From: Mycteria americana
Taxonomy: Eukaryota; Chordata; Aves; Ciconiiformes; Ciconiidae
DNA: 64,000 nt
Assembly: GCF_035582795.1 (NCBI RefSeq)
Contig: NC_134373.1
Location: 34,194,501-34,258,500 of the forward strand
Reading direction: 5' to 3'
The translations under genes and the position numbers were made by a program. Positions within the stretch are counted from its first letter, which is position 1. Every line of letters starts with the position of its first letter. Below the pieces are notes generated by a model that saw only the letters and a program-made list of their open reading frames with translations, was not told the DNA's origin and did no database searches. Shown piece by piece: positions 39,429-51,900 of the stretch.

Positions 39429-42400
39429 ATTTGCACCGGAGACCATAAAGCCTTTCCTCACTGTTTCTGAACTACCCCTCCAAGAAGCTCTCCAAACAAG
39501 GCACAGTTTGCCAATGTGTATGTGGAGGAATTAAAGCCCAGAGGATGGAGTTCAGCAGCTGAAACATAAGTCTCTAGTGCCAGGTGGGATGCTCTGGGGG
39601 ACCTGAGACATCAGTATGGGGTTGGCAGGTAGGAGAGAGGACCCACATGAGACCCCACCTTCTGTAGTGGAGGTCAGGGCTGGCAGATGAGTGAATCCAA
39701 AGGAGCATGAGGCATGTGTGTTACTGCAACCGAATCCCCTTAAAAGTGATTAAAACTTGCCCAAGCTCTCCTCCAGTATGAGAACTATTTATACAGCATG
39801 AGCTCCTCCGCAGCAGCCTTCCAGAGCAGAAGCTGGACATTGACCCCGCTCGTGGTCTTCATCTGCCCCAAAGTACCTTTGGTACTGACGGACCCTCAAA
39901 GCAGGGAATGAGAATCAGCATCCTTTGCAGGAGGGATGGACATTGCTTGTCTGACCCTGACACCCTGCAGTCTCTGCCACCTCCTCATAAGGGTGCTTGC
40001 TTGAGCAATACCTTTTCCATGAATGTCTCTGTGACCTTTTCTGGTTTTTGTTTAACATATAGTTCAAGCTTGTCAAAGACGTAATCACTGAAGTGTATTT
40101 TTGTGTGTACTTTTGTCTCTGAACAGCCAAGCCCATGCGTTTCAGTCTTCCACTGCCGCTATTTGTTGCTTCCTGGTCTTTTTATATGCAACTTTTTTTT
40201 TTTAAATTATGCTTCCCCCCACCCCAACACAATTTCTTAGTATACCTAATGGCTACAGCGCTTCTCCCTTCCATGAGCATTTAAGCCCTGAAGCAGAGTG
40301 TGTTACCACTGCACTAATGGTCATGTTTTCTAGTGGAAGTGAGGGGATGCCGCACAGAGGGACAGCAGATCTGTGCTCCGGATGCCCACGGCCAAGGTGG
40401 GGAGGACAAATTTTTCCTGTCTTCTGCTCCCTCTTGCTGCCCTTCCCTGCCATTCCCCAGCGCTGGGCCACGGGTGTTGACTCCTTCTCCTCAAGAGCCT
40501 CAGAGCTGTGACCCCATGATTTGACTCTGGATGACAGAGACAAAAAAAAAAAAAAGAACCGTAGGAGCGGGTGACGAGGGCAGAGGAAATGGTGCTGCTG
40601 CTCCTCTCCCCACGCCAGCGCCGTGCTTGCCCCGGCAGCCCCCGGCGTTCCCGGCACAGTCTGGTCCCCCTGCCTCCGCTGCACTGCTCTGCTACAGGAT
40701 TTTTGTGTTCAATTGGTTTTGGCCACCTTCCAAAATTCCCCTCAGGAATGCAACTGGAAGGAGGGAAACGGCAGTATTTAACACTTCATATTTCAGCCCA
40801 AGCGGAACGAAATTTTAGTGGAGCAAAAACATGGTGGTTGAGCACCTCTGTAGCCTGAGGGCTGTCTGCTCACCAAACACCACAGGCACGCCACGATCCC
40901 AATGGCAACGTTGTGAAGGGAAAAGTCATAGGACAGTTTTGTGAGGGGACGTGTTGCAAAGCCTGGAAAAAATATTTCACTGCACACCCTCCTCTAATAC
41001 ATGCTAGAGAAGTCCAAAAAAATTTGGACATTAATGTTTCAGAAAGTTTTGAAAGCTCAAACTAATAGAAATATCCCCAAATTTTGGAAATTTTTCAATT
41101 CCTGTTCAGCATCCGTGGCCTGACTCCACTTCTAATACATTTGTTACTGCATAGACATTACATGTCCTGTCCTGTTTGTCTTCCACGCTGAGCGCTCTCC
41201 TCTGCACAGTGATGTTTTGCAGTTGGATTTGAGAGCCTTACGCACACACTGTTCACCCAAACTTTGGCTGCGGGGTTATTTACAGCCCTCCCCATCGTAC
41301 GAGGCAGGGTGACAGTTGCCAGCTGTGCTGGTGGCTTTTGTGATGAGCAAACTGAATGCTCTGAGTTTGGCTGGAAACGTGCAATTCATTGCACATAAAA
41401 AAAACCTGAACAACATCAGATGTGAACACTCCTTTTAAATGCCCCGCTGCTTGGCACAGATTTCTCCTACATCTGTGTGAAGAAGTTCCTGCACAGCCCG
41501 GGACCATGGAGGAGCTGGGACGGCAGCTGTGCTGCACTCATCATTTCGGAAAATTGCTGGATTTAAGGCTAAATCTACAAAGACTTTGGCAAAGTATGGA
41601 GAGGAGGAAACTTCAGGGTATCTGGCCAACGTTGGGAATGTCCCACTGAGGAGAAACTCTTCAGACGGAGGTGTTGATGATGAATTAAGTTGATTTTATG
41701 CAGATTTGCACTTTCCCAAGCAACTCGAGGAACAGTTGAGTAGTACCAGGAGAGGGCAGGGAACAGGGGTTAGACTGGAGTGTCCTCATCCCTGCCCATG
41801 CACAGATGTGAATTGTGTAGCCAGCTTATACTAAAGACTTTTTCATACTAAAGGTTTTGTTTTCTCTCATCCAAGGCATCTCTCCTGATGTTTTTCTTGT
41901 TCCACCCAGTTGCTATGCCTTATCAGTTATATCAGCAGACTATTTGGGACTTACATATTCATCGGAATGGAAGTGTAACAGCCATGATTTGGACAAAAAT
42001 TATAGATGCTGCCATGTTATAAAACAGGATTTTTCTCATTCATGTCTAGGACAGGACCATATTTTGGTCAGTAAACCTCTCTATCAAGTATGAGAAATTC
42101 CTTGCCATGACATTAGTCTCTAGAATAACCCAACTGATTTGATTGCTTTGCTCCACAAGAGAAACCATACGGACTGGGACTTGATGAAAGCCATTCAAAG
42201 AGCCAATCTCGCCTCTGTTGTCCCGACATTTGAATAGCATCTCCAGGAGAATGCGAGGCAGAAGGATCAACACTTAATCAAATCCAGGATTTAATTTGCC
42301 TTGGACTAAAAGCTAAGGAAACCAGTTTAATTTCTTCTATGAGAAAAGTGAGATAAATGATGTGTACATGTGTCTCAGGTAAAATATTTGATCGCTTACC

Positions 42401-43500
42401 TTCTTAGTCATCACTGGTCTTTAATCGCTTATTATGTAATGTTACACCCCATACAGATTACATCGGGGGGAAAAATCACAACCATGCAGCCTGCAGAAAC
42501 TAGAAAGTAATTTGTCTACAGGAGGAAGGATGCTCTTTTCTGCACACTCCGTGTACAGCATCATTTATCATCTGGGAGAATCGCCCGGAGGCAGCAGAAC
42601 AATGCTCGGCTGAAGTCACACCAGGCCAACCGTCGTCCTAGAGGCTCCTGTCCTGATAGCAGCCAAACCTACGACTTTCCCAGGGCAAAGGCCTCCGAAG
42701 CGATGCCAAATCAGTCAGCCCAAATAGGTTTAGAAGACTTTTTAAACTCTCAGCCACTCCTGTAGTGAAGTATGGTCTTTCCAGGCTACCTCTGTGACAG
42801 TGCCGTATTCAGAGACCTATTGTACTTGCAGATTGAAGACAGATCTATTTGGTAATAACAAAAAAATAAAAAAGGAAAGGGGAAAAAAAAAAAAGAGGAA
42901 GAATCCCAAAGCCAAACCCTGCAAAGAAATTATTTCCTACTGAAGAAACTTTTCTGGTGCTATGAAACCGAACTACAGTTTGGCATGTTTTCCGAAACAC
43001 AGCATGCAAAAGTAGTAATATTTTATGTTGTGATTATAGGACATTGTGGGCTGCAGCCATCTGCTAAGAGAGGGACATTCTGCTCCCTGAACATCCTGGC
43101 TGTAATTTGCACAATATTTGAGTTTCTGAGAGTTACCGGGAGCTCTAATACGGTGTGGATACCCATCAGCACTAACAGCACATAAAACATGGGAGAGCTG
43201 ACTCGGGGGTGACAGTGGATTTTGGCACCTCGGGATTTTTCCCCGGGCAGTGGAAAGCGTTCCAGCATGAACTAAACACGTAAAAAGGTTTCCCCGAAGC
43301 ATGTGCTGCCTCTGTGGCAAACAGAAAGCACGAGGGGGTGTCTCATGCAATAACATTATCTCCCGTTTTCAGAGCTACAGTTGGGTTCAATTTCCTATTA
43401 TTGCAGATCTTTGGGGTGGGATTTTTTTGAAGCATTCAGCCTTGGCCTAAATCCTCTCCCGTTGGAAACAATGAGCCCCCCGCCCCCCCCAACCGCTTTA
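39429..43500. other. intergenic DNA, no gene recognised
   Basis: Downstream flank of CR1. An A14 run sits at 40542-40555 and an A-rich purine tract near 42860-42900. A mildly CpG-enriched stretch (about nine CpGs) at 42540-42710 precedes the CpG island by about 0.8 kb. Confidence 0.5.
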
Positions 43501-43840
43501 ATGGCAGAAGAGCGCAGCCAGCACAGAGCGCTTCGGGAAATCCCTCCCCTCGCGCCCGGTCCCGCACAATGGGTCAGACGTTTCATCCCTGCGTGAAGCC
43601 TGAATAAACAGGCATTGCACAAGGAATTGCGGTGGGGAAGCGAAGCCGCTGTGCCAAGGGCAGGCGCTAAGGCTGCAGCCGCTCTGCGTTAACCGTTACA
43701 GCTCACGGACCGGGATCGTTCCCGGGAACGCTGCTGCCCTCCTCGGGGAGCCCGCATCCCCCTCGCAGGCTGTTTGACTGACGTCCGTGAAGCTCTGCAA
43801 GCGGTGGCTGACAGGACCGGGCTGACCATGACGTGGTTCA
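43501..43840. promoter_or_regulatory. CpG island-like segment in the gene desert
   Basis: Hand count over these 340 bases: about 214 G or C (63 percent) and 29 CpG dinucleotides, an observed/expected CpG ratio near 0.86, above the usual 0.6 threshold. A perfect 14-base palindrome CGTTCCCGGGAACG lies at 43717-43730. No recognised gene starts here. It could be an unannotated noncoding RNA promoter or an orphan CpG island attached to a developmental enhancer. Confidence 0.6.
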
Positions 43841-44060
43841 TACTTCCATATCCTCCTACCGCTGACAAAGATGGTAATTTCTGAATTTGAGGGCTATTTA
43901 TCGTAAGGTCAGTTTTGGTCCCCTGGTTGCAAATTTTGATGCGAGTTAATATTTTTGAAAATCAACCCGTTTCATTCATTAATGAAACAATGTGGCCACA
44001 AATCATTACGTAGGACCTTCAGAAGGAGAAGACGACTTTACTGTTGGTTTGAAATGGCTG
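43841..44060. promoter_or_regulatory. AT-rich element beside the CpG island, with perfect dyad
   Basis: GTTTCATT CATT AATGAAAC at 43969-43988 is a perfect inverted repeat with 8-base arms. The neighbouring sequence has GCGAGTTAATATTTTTG and CACAAATCATTACG. It directly follows the CpG island-like segment. Confidence 0.3.
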
Positions 44061-45439
44061 ACAAAACCGTACTTATCACTCACAAACTAAACTTGGAGAT
44101 AAGACTGGGGTGAAAGGGACATCTATTTGCCACAGCAGCCACACACAGTAATTTCCTGACAAAACCTGTCTGAGAGCCAGCTCGGCTTCGCGCAGGCGTC
44201 AAAGACAATCTGCGCTGAAACACTTGCAAAGTTCGCCCACATTTTTCTCCCTGGGACTGACGGGCAGGGATTACGGATGGAAACGTACATTCCCACAGCG
44301 GGTGGGACCTTCTTCACCCACGGGCTACCTTGCAGGAGAAGAAGGCATGAAGGACTCAATATGGGCTCAAGAGCCTTGAGCCCAGCCAGGATACTAAGCT
44401 CATATTGGGTGAAGAGTGTTAATTTGCTGCTAACGCACACTTTTGCGTCATTATTTCTTCCGTATCTGGGATGTTTCTAGTCTGGTTCATCAATGTTTTG
44501 CCCTGAGTCTCAGGATGTGTTTCTGTAAGCCAAAAGGAATAAATAGCTTTTTCTTCTGCATTAGGTAAAAAAGCACAGTAAATGGGCTCTCCCGGTTTAT
44601 TTTAGTTGAGGATCCGTCCCATCATCTTCAGTGCCAAGATAGCTGAGAACTTCCTGTCATCCTTCTATCGAGATGGCTACAGCAAAGGCTGTAAAACGCT
44701 TTCTTCAGGCAGCCCTGTGAAAATTGTGCTCATTTAAGAGGTAAGTAAAGAAGACATCACCACTGGATGTGTGTCCTCTGGTAGCAATCAATGCACAGCA
44801 TACCCTTTTGATGAGGTTAGATAACAAGCATCGCACGGAGAGAGGGGTACCACGCACACACAACCTTCTGAATGTGTGTCAGCAATAAAATGAGAACTAC
44901 AAAGGCAAGCAGTAGCTGCCCACCGTAGGATGCCTCATCTAGTTCAAGTTCAGCTGTGCAATACAAGTCTAACCCTCCGTAGTTTGAAAAAAAAACCAAC
45001 CTAAAACAACAAAACCCCCATATACTGCTCCGAAGGATTAGCACAAGGATATATCTTTGTTCACAGAGCCCTTTTTAGTTTTGAAAAAAGGAGTTTCTTA
45101 TATCAAAAATAGAGAATTCTTTCATGTTACTGTCAGCTCCGTAGCCCACCTAAAATTGCATTATTACCACTGACAGAAAGACAGGTGTTAACAGCTGGAG
45201 AGAAAACAAATGTAGAGCACTGTGGCAAAATTTGAGGAGAAACAGATGTGTGAGCAACTTTGTCTTTGATATTTATTTTAATAGTGCTTCTCAAATGTGT
45301 TTAATATTTATGCGGCTATAGTCTCAGCTTTCACTGGCACACTAGAGCCAGCACAGTGCGTTATTCACCTCTGCCACCGCTTCTCCTTTTCTTTTCCTCC
45401 CTTCTAACCGTCATAAACCAGCATCTGTAAATCTCTCAG
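44061..45439. other. intergenic DNA, no gene recognised
   Basis: Some CpG enrichment continues at about 44160-44290 (TCGGCTTCGCGCAGGCG). Otherwise AT-rich unique sequence. Confidence 0.45.
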
Positions 45440-45860
45440 GAAATGCCGGTTTATTCCGCCTCCCCTCCCCCCGTATGAAATGGAGAGAGTTTTTTAGCAG
45501 TGGGAGTTCAGTGTGATTAGTATGCTAATACGGGGAGAGAAAAGGAAATGGAGATGAGAGATATGGTCCTTTAGCGAAGAAAAGCAGGAACAACTGAAAG
45601 GAGGATCTCTGCTAATCAATTAGCCTACAACGGACCTAATGCCATAAGAAGCTATTGTGCATAAAGGGACAAAATTCTCAGTGACAGATGGCACTTGGGC
45701 TCATGATATTACGGGGTTACTGCTCAAGAGCTTGTTTACCTCCCATACAGGGGTAAGCAATAAAGCAATAAAATTGCTTATTTATTTTAAAGAGAGAAGT
45801 TGAAATGCTTATTTACCAAATCAATCAAGGTTTACTAAGGCAGAACAGCCACAATCCTCA
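45440..45860. promoter_or_regulatory. candidate homeodomain-type enhancer element
   Basis: Contains a POU octamer-like ATGCTAAT at 45522-45529 and a perfect TAATCAATTA at 45613-45622, the P2 dimer site of paired-class homeodomains, inside the wider dyad GCTAAT CA ATTAGC. Unique sequence with no coding frame. Confidence 0.38.
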
Positions 45861-46559
45861 CGGCCCTAAAATGCTGGATACTTCACTGATTTCAAATAGC
45901 AATTATCTATTGCAGTTTCTTGAACCCACTCTGACTGCAAAGAGACATTTAATTTGCAAATTTTGATGAAAATTGTCATTTTTTTTAATTGCCTATTTCA
46001 CCAATTTGAATTTTAAAACAAACTATTAACTAGAAGCTCATTTTTACTTGCCTTGGGCAAGCCCGGAAAATATTTGTCAAGACCCATGTCTGTCTGCTTA
46101 GCATTTGAGTTGAGAAATGCACAAGTGCCTTCAAGTCAGCATTAGCTGTGACAGAAGCAAGACTATTATCTAACAGTAGCTGAAAATGTCAAAAACAAGC
46201 GGCGTCTGGCATTTTGACAAGATGGCGTTGAAAAGAAACCACTTTTTTTTTTTTTCAACACTTGGTTAACTGTACAATTATCACTCGGCTCCAAGTACGG
46301 CTTTGGCGGGTCCCTTTGAACTGGTGGGGATGAAGGAGAGCAGGTGGGTCTCCATCTTCTGCTCGCAGCCGCCTTTGAGCCCCAGCCACAGGCCAGGCCC
46401 TCCGTGCTTCAAACCAACCCACGCTCTGCTCCCAGCAACGGAGACGGCATCATCTAACAGCCCATGTCAGGCCTCAGGCACATCAACTCAATGAAGACAT
46501 CCCGAAAGCTAAGGACGTATGCAAATGTTTAGAGGTATGTGTTTTAGATGTTAACTGGC

Positions 46560-46960
46560 TGTCAGAATAAAACGCAGGTGTTTTTTTAAAAGTAGGTATT
46601 GCGCCTGGGCATTAATCAGCCTTTTTAACATTAGAATTCATAACAAAGGGTCGGCAGATTTAATTAAAAATAGTATTGTGATGAAGAGAAGGCCGATATT
46701 GAAGTAGTGTAGGAAAACTAATATCTAAAATACTTTCTTCCCACGGGAAGATTAAGTTGGAAGTTACCATTTTAATCAATGGTAAGATGCGACAGTGCTT
46801 ACGATGAACAATATTGTGAACCGTCTCAGGGAAACAGTGCAACGGGCGATAAGATATTGTTTTCAGGAATTTTAGATAGCAGAATGAATAGGCCTTAATA
46901 ATTTAAGAGATGCCAGAGTGATGAACATATGTTCATCTTCATCGCACGCACCAGATACTC
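46560..46960. promoter_or_regulatory. candidate conserved noncoding element with TTACCATT dyad
   Basis: TTACCATT (46764-46771) and AATGGTAA (46778-46785) form a perfect inverted repeat around TTAATC. TTTAATTAAAAATAG lies upstream, with GCATTAATCAGCC near 46610. No repeats or coding frame. Confidence 0.32.
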
Positions 46961-47846
46961 AGCACCATTTATCTGAGCTCGAGTAGAACAATTTTCTAGC
47001 AGCTTTTCCTACCCGTTAAGTCCCTTTAACATCAGTCAGCATTAGGTAGGGTATCAAATCCCATACAGATTTGTCTGCACAAGTGTCAGTTGTCTATTTA
47101 TGCCCTTCCTCAGCGAAATCTCGGCATGCGCCTCACAGCAGCTGTGCAAGAGAGACATCAGACCGTGTGTTGCGTGGTCCCTTTTCTAGGCCACATCCCG
47201 TAGTAATCTGCTGTGTAGCAGCTACACGACCAACTTCACCACATCTCTCTGGGTTTCATTAGTTACTGCGACCTTAGAAATCACAAACTATCAAAGTCTG
47301 ACAGTTCATCAAAGTGCAAGTACTCCATGAAAAGCTGATTCAGGTGATGCCAGAAAGCACGTACTGTCCCCCGTAGCTTTGAAACTTCCCTGATGAGATA
47401 GTTTGGGGGTTTCTGGTAGCAACTGGGTCCCTTTCTTGCTGCACAGCATCTCTGGTGGCTCGCTTTTACGACCAGTGGAAGGCAGGAGGAGCCAATACTG
47501 CTGACAAGAAGAGGCCTTCCCTGGGCACTGAGCTGTGCATTGGTGCTGCGATGGAAAGGAGGGGACTGGGGAACTGCTCCTGCTTCAACTAAGCTTATTT
47601 CATCTCCTGGGAGCAGATTAAGGGACCACATTTGTCAAGCCACAGGTTGCGGGACCAACACAACCATCCTCATCTACCAGTGAGCTGATCCAGAACGGTG
47701 AAACCCAGTGGTTTTTGAATCCCAAGAAGCACTCCAAATCCAGGAACCCGAGGTTCAAAAAAGCACCTTGAAGTGGCACACGTGGGTCTGAAAAACCAAC
47801 TCTTCCTCTCGCCTTTAAGTGTACTCCCACGGAGGTTAAGGTTTGA

Positions 47847-48566
47847 ATGCAAATGCAACTTGTGATATCTCTCTCTGTCCCTTGGGACTTAAAGGTGATT
47901 CTCCTTTATAAATTTACATTAAAAAAAAATCAAAATACCACTGGTATTTGTCTTCATGCTGGGCATTTTGACTGGACATCTAAACCAAGCTCCCTTTTGT
48001 ACCTAGCCAGCTTATCAAGTGACCCCTCGTCTCGCTGCTCTTCGCTGTCCCAGAGTTCATCCCCTGGACCAGTGCAACGACCAAAGTCTGCAGAACAAAC
48101 CCAAAAAAAATGTTTCCAGGAACGGGTACTCACTTTCTACCAGCTTCCTCATTTCTCAACACTGCATTTCTACACTTATTACTTACATAATACTGCACGT
48201 CTATCATTTCTTATACCACTTATCACCATAGTGGATACATCACTACATCGATTCACGTCCTTGAAACATCAGTCTTCAGGGTCATTCAATTCATCTTCTT
48301 CAAGCCACTACTCCAGCTGCATTTTTGCTTTTTACATTAATCTGAAGAAACTGGTCAGTAAGCGGGGCCTGAAACCACACAAAGCAGTATTATTTCACTC
48401 TTTCCAGTCTAATCAGAGCAGGCACGGGTCCAAAACAAATCCTCAGCTGAATTTCCTACAAGCGAAATACTGGACGAAAAAAAAATGCAGGATTGTGGCA
48501 AGCATTTATGACAACAAGCTCATCAGCAGCCAACATTTTGCATTTGCATCATTATTAATCTGACCT
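47847..48566 (+). other. longest unexplained open reading frame (238 codons), probably not a gene
   Basis: Apart from the CR1 frames, this is the longest start-to-stop frame in the desert. The translation is Ser-, Leu- and His-rich with a serine run (SSSSSHYSS) near residues 154-162 and no recognisable domain, signal peptide or repeat. A second frame is also open over part of it. The codon content looks like untranslated AT-moderate DNA. It could be chance or part of a noncoding transcript; a coding role is not supported. Confidence 0.15.
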
Positions 48567-48800
48567 GCCAGATCTGATTCTTACAAGCCAGTCCTCCTGA
48601 AGAGCTGATATACCATATAAAAAGCACACATTGTAAATCTCAGAAAATCATGACAGTTTTCATCAGTGGTGAAAGAGGAGAGGGAAAAGCAGATTCTGCA
48701 ATGTGCTGCTCTTATTTGTTGCACAATGTAGGATTTTTTTGACCTGTATCACATTAGAAAAGAAGTGAGGTCTAAACAATTTCATCCCTTTCAAACACAC

Positions 48801-48900
48801 TGGGCCAAATTCCCGACCAGCATGAACTGCTGCATATCCACTGAAATCGATGGAGCTACGCCAGTTCAGCTGAGAACTCGGCTCTGCATGTCAGTTCATT
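48801..48900. repeat. old foldback repeat fragment
   Basis: GGGCCAAATTCCCGACCAGC, then CCACTGAAATCGATGGAGCT, then ACGCCAGTTCAGCTGAG. These match both the end (GGGCCAAAT) and the core (CCATTGAAGTCAATGGAGCT-like) of the family seen near 8.5, 9.5 and 12.3 kb. Confidence 0.5.
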
Positions 48901-51900
48901 CAGCAATGATTGCACTTGACATGCAGCACAGAACAAGCATTTGTTTTTAAAAAGAAAACAGTGGAGTCTTTCAGTGCTAACCCCGCCTATAAATAGTCCT
49001 GGTTCCAAGAACAGGATTAACTGTCCTTAGCTCAGGCTCCTACGTATTTGTGCAAAGGAAGAGTAAGGAGGAGGAAAAAAGCGTATTCTTCCCTCTTTGG
49101 CACACTGATGGCAGGTTTCACCACTCGAGACAAGAAATTAGAGTCTGTAGAGCAGGGCAACTTTGCTTTTCGTTAAAACCTCTAATTGACATATGCACTT
49201 AATGTCCTTACAGGGAGTTTCACCCCCACCAGAACACCATGTAGTCACATCCCTCACCTTTACCTCACCAGTACCAACCAAAGTGCCCAGGGCCAGATCC
49301 CCAGTTTCTCACAAAGCTCAAAAGGACTGTGTCAATCTCAGCCAGAAGTTGCTAAAGCCATTTTCCTACGGATTCTCTGGTGGCATGGCCAGGCTTACGC
49401 CAAGCATCCCTAGTCACTGAGGAAACAACTGGCACAGCTGGGTTAGAGGCAAGCAGACGAGCCAAAACATGCTCTGGTAATCATGGCCAACAAGGTGATG
49501 CCTTTGGAAAACGGCTGAAGATCAGAACAAGTCAATGCAAATGCACTGCATCTGTAAGGCTCTCCTTCCCCTCGTTTTGAAACCCAGGACGAAATCGGAA
49601 TGATCACTTGCTGTCCTTTTCTTTCTTGCAACATTATGCAAAATGTTGGAGCTTCTCCTTGCATAATTTATATCCAGTAAATTAAGTTGCAACCCTGTTC
49701 CTCCCAGCTTTCTTTTTAGTTCACACGCTTTCCCTGAATAATTGCATGAAACAAATCTTGCTTTGAGGTTTGATTACCAGAAGAGTATTAAGTATCTGAA
49801 ATGTAGGTTTATCTCACGTAACACAAGGCATACGTTGAACTAATCAGAGAACAGCAATAGCAGAATTACACTGTGAATTCAGACAGCAACATATTTATAA
49901 ATACAGATTTCCTTTCAACAAATATTTTGCCCTATTTGCTTAAAAGGCACAATTTCAGAATTTCTACCAACTCCGAAAAAGCAGACCTTACGGCTATAGC
50001 TGTGGACTTCGCCACTGCGAATACCCTACAACGTGTACGTGTATCCCTGCATAACTACAGTACAACAGGTCACTCCCTGCAAAGCCGTTTTTAAGTGCGA
50101 AAGTCAAGGCAGAACTGCTGCCAGCGCAGAAAGCGAATCCTATGAACTTCCATCCGGGGATGTTGCAGGTTGTGCATCTTACACTGATGCACATGGCACA
50201 CTGGACACCGAGCGTTCAACCGGCTTGGCCTGGGGAAACTTAGTAGCAGCCCTTTCCCTTCCCTTTATATTCTTTCTTATTTGTATATGTTGTTTCCTGT
50301 CTTCTATAGTGCTGGGCAGGCTGAAAAACAAAGCAAGTGCAAAAGTGCAACAGGAGCTGCTAAACTTCTGCGCTTCAAAAATGAAGAGCAAGAAAGAAAA
50401 ACCTCAAGAAAACCTAAAACTACACTTCAACCTGGATTTCGGCTCCAATCAGATCAAGAAATGACCCCCACCTCTTTCCCAGTGTGGCTTTTAAGCATTC
50501 AAAGCACAAACTCCCAATATGCTGTCTGAAAAGTCCAGGCATAAAGTTTATCCTTTAATTTGAGGCTTTGTCATTTGACCAGGGGGAGGTAATCAGGACA
50601 AGGCTCTGGACCATGCTGCTCAAAACATGACAGCAGACACACCAAAAATCCAAGCTGGCTGCGTGAAGCAATTAAAGTAGTGTTTACTATTCCATGACAG
50701 TTAACATGTTGGACTGACCTTTCATTTACTGTTTAGTACTGAACATTAAGCTGCAAAATTACTCATGCTTTGCGTTTAGTACTGGCATCAAAACTAACAG
50801 CATTAGATAGCTATTCCCACGGCAAGACACGCGTTCCCTCTGCCCAGCTGTGCACGTACTTTTATAAGCACTGTATTTGATATTTAACATCACTTCCACA
50901 GGTTATATTCATCCGTTACCATTAGGAATTATTAGTAACACTGCTCCAAAACGTAAAAAGCATATGCAAAATGTCCGGAGTGACGCAGCTGGTAAAATTA
51001 TGTCCCTTCCTTACATGCTGGGAGAGATAAGAAGGGAAGGCTGGTGTATGCCCATAGGTCCCCGCAGCAGCTCCCAGCCAGATGGCAGAAGTAGGGAAGC
51101 TACAGAGGAAAAGTTTCTTTGTTTACTCTCCTTCTAGATGCTTACAGCACCCACGTTATAAAGGGAGGCACAAGATGCGTTTCGCGAGAGCCTGGCAGCC
51201 CAGCAGTTGGAATATTCTGAAACAGGCAACTTTCCGTTCCGCACCCTTGGGCTGAATTTGGGCAGGAAGGACCTGGAGTTTCCATTCCCCGGGGCGATGC
51301 TCTCATGGAGAGGCTACAGATGAAAGGGAGAGGTTAAATCTCCAGCAAAGCACCTTCACCAGCATGCTTTTGAGTGATCTTAGTGCCATGAGTAGGTGAA
51401 ATTGTAGTTATTTCTACCTTGGCTGTAATTCCTCTGGTCAGACACTTGGCATGCCCAGGGCTCTGCATTTTGACTACAGAGTCCGGGTTTTTGGTCCACA
51501 GGTTGCCCCATCCAACACAAACACGGGTCTCGTCCATTGACCCCCTGCGCTCTTTCCAACTTTCACTTGTGTTGCCGTCCCGCTGTGGGCACTGCATCTC
51601 AAATGCCGATGAACCTCTCTCCCCACCCTGTCTCCACCTCTGCCTGGAGGCGTTTTCATTACACATTTCTAAACCTCTATTTGTTATATATTTTGAGACA
51701 GAGCGATGGGCACTGCAAATGGACAGTCTGTGAATACCAGAGTAACATTCAGTTCATATCCAGACCGGAACATTAATAAATACAAATATATTAAGGGATT
51801 CTCTGCCATTCGTGGTTTTTTTCATATTCATAGGGGCTATTTATATCTAAATCTCTATTTTCTGTATTGCAACTGAAGTTATCTGGCTTATTTTTCCCCA

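Noticed and set aside
40542-40555. A14 run as possible poly(A) tail of a processed pseudogene
   Set aside because: No recognisable coding remnant or polyadenylation signal was found upstream.
50033-50464. 143-codon plus-strand frame with a hydrophobic segment, possible small membrane protein
   Set aside because: Only one hydrophobic stretch, no recognisable family, other overlapping open frames and no splice or promoter context; most likely chance.
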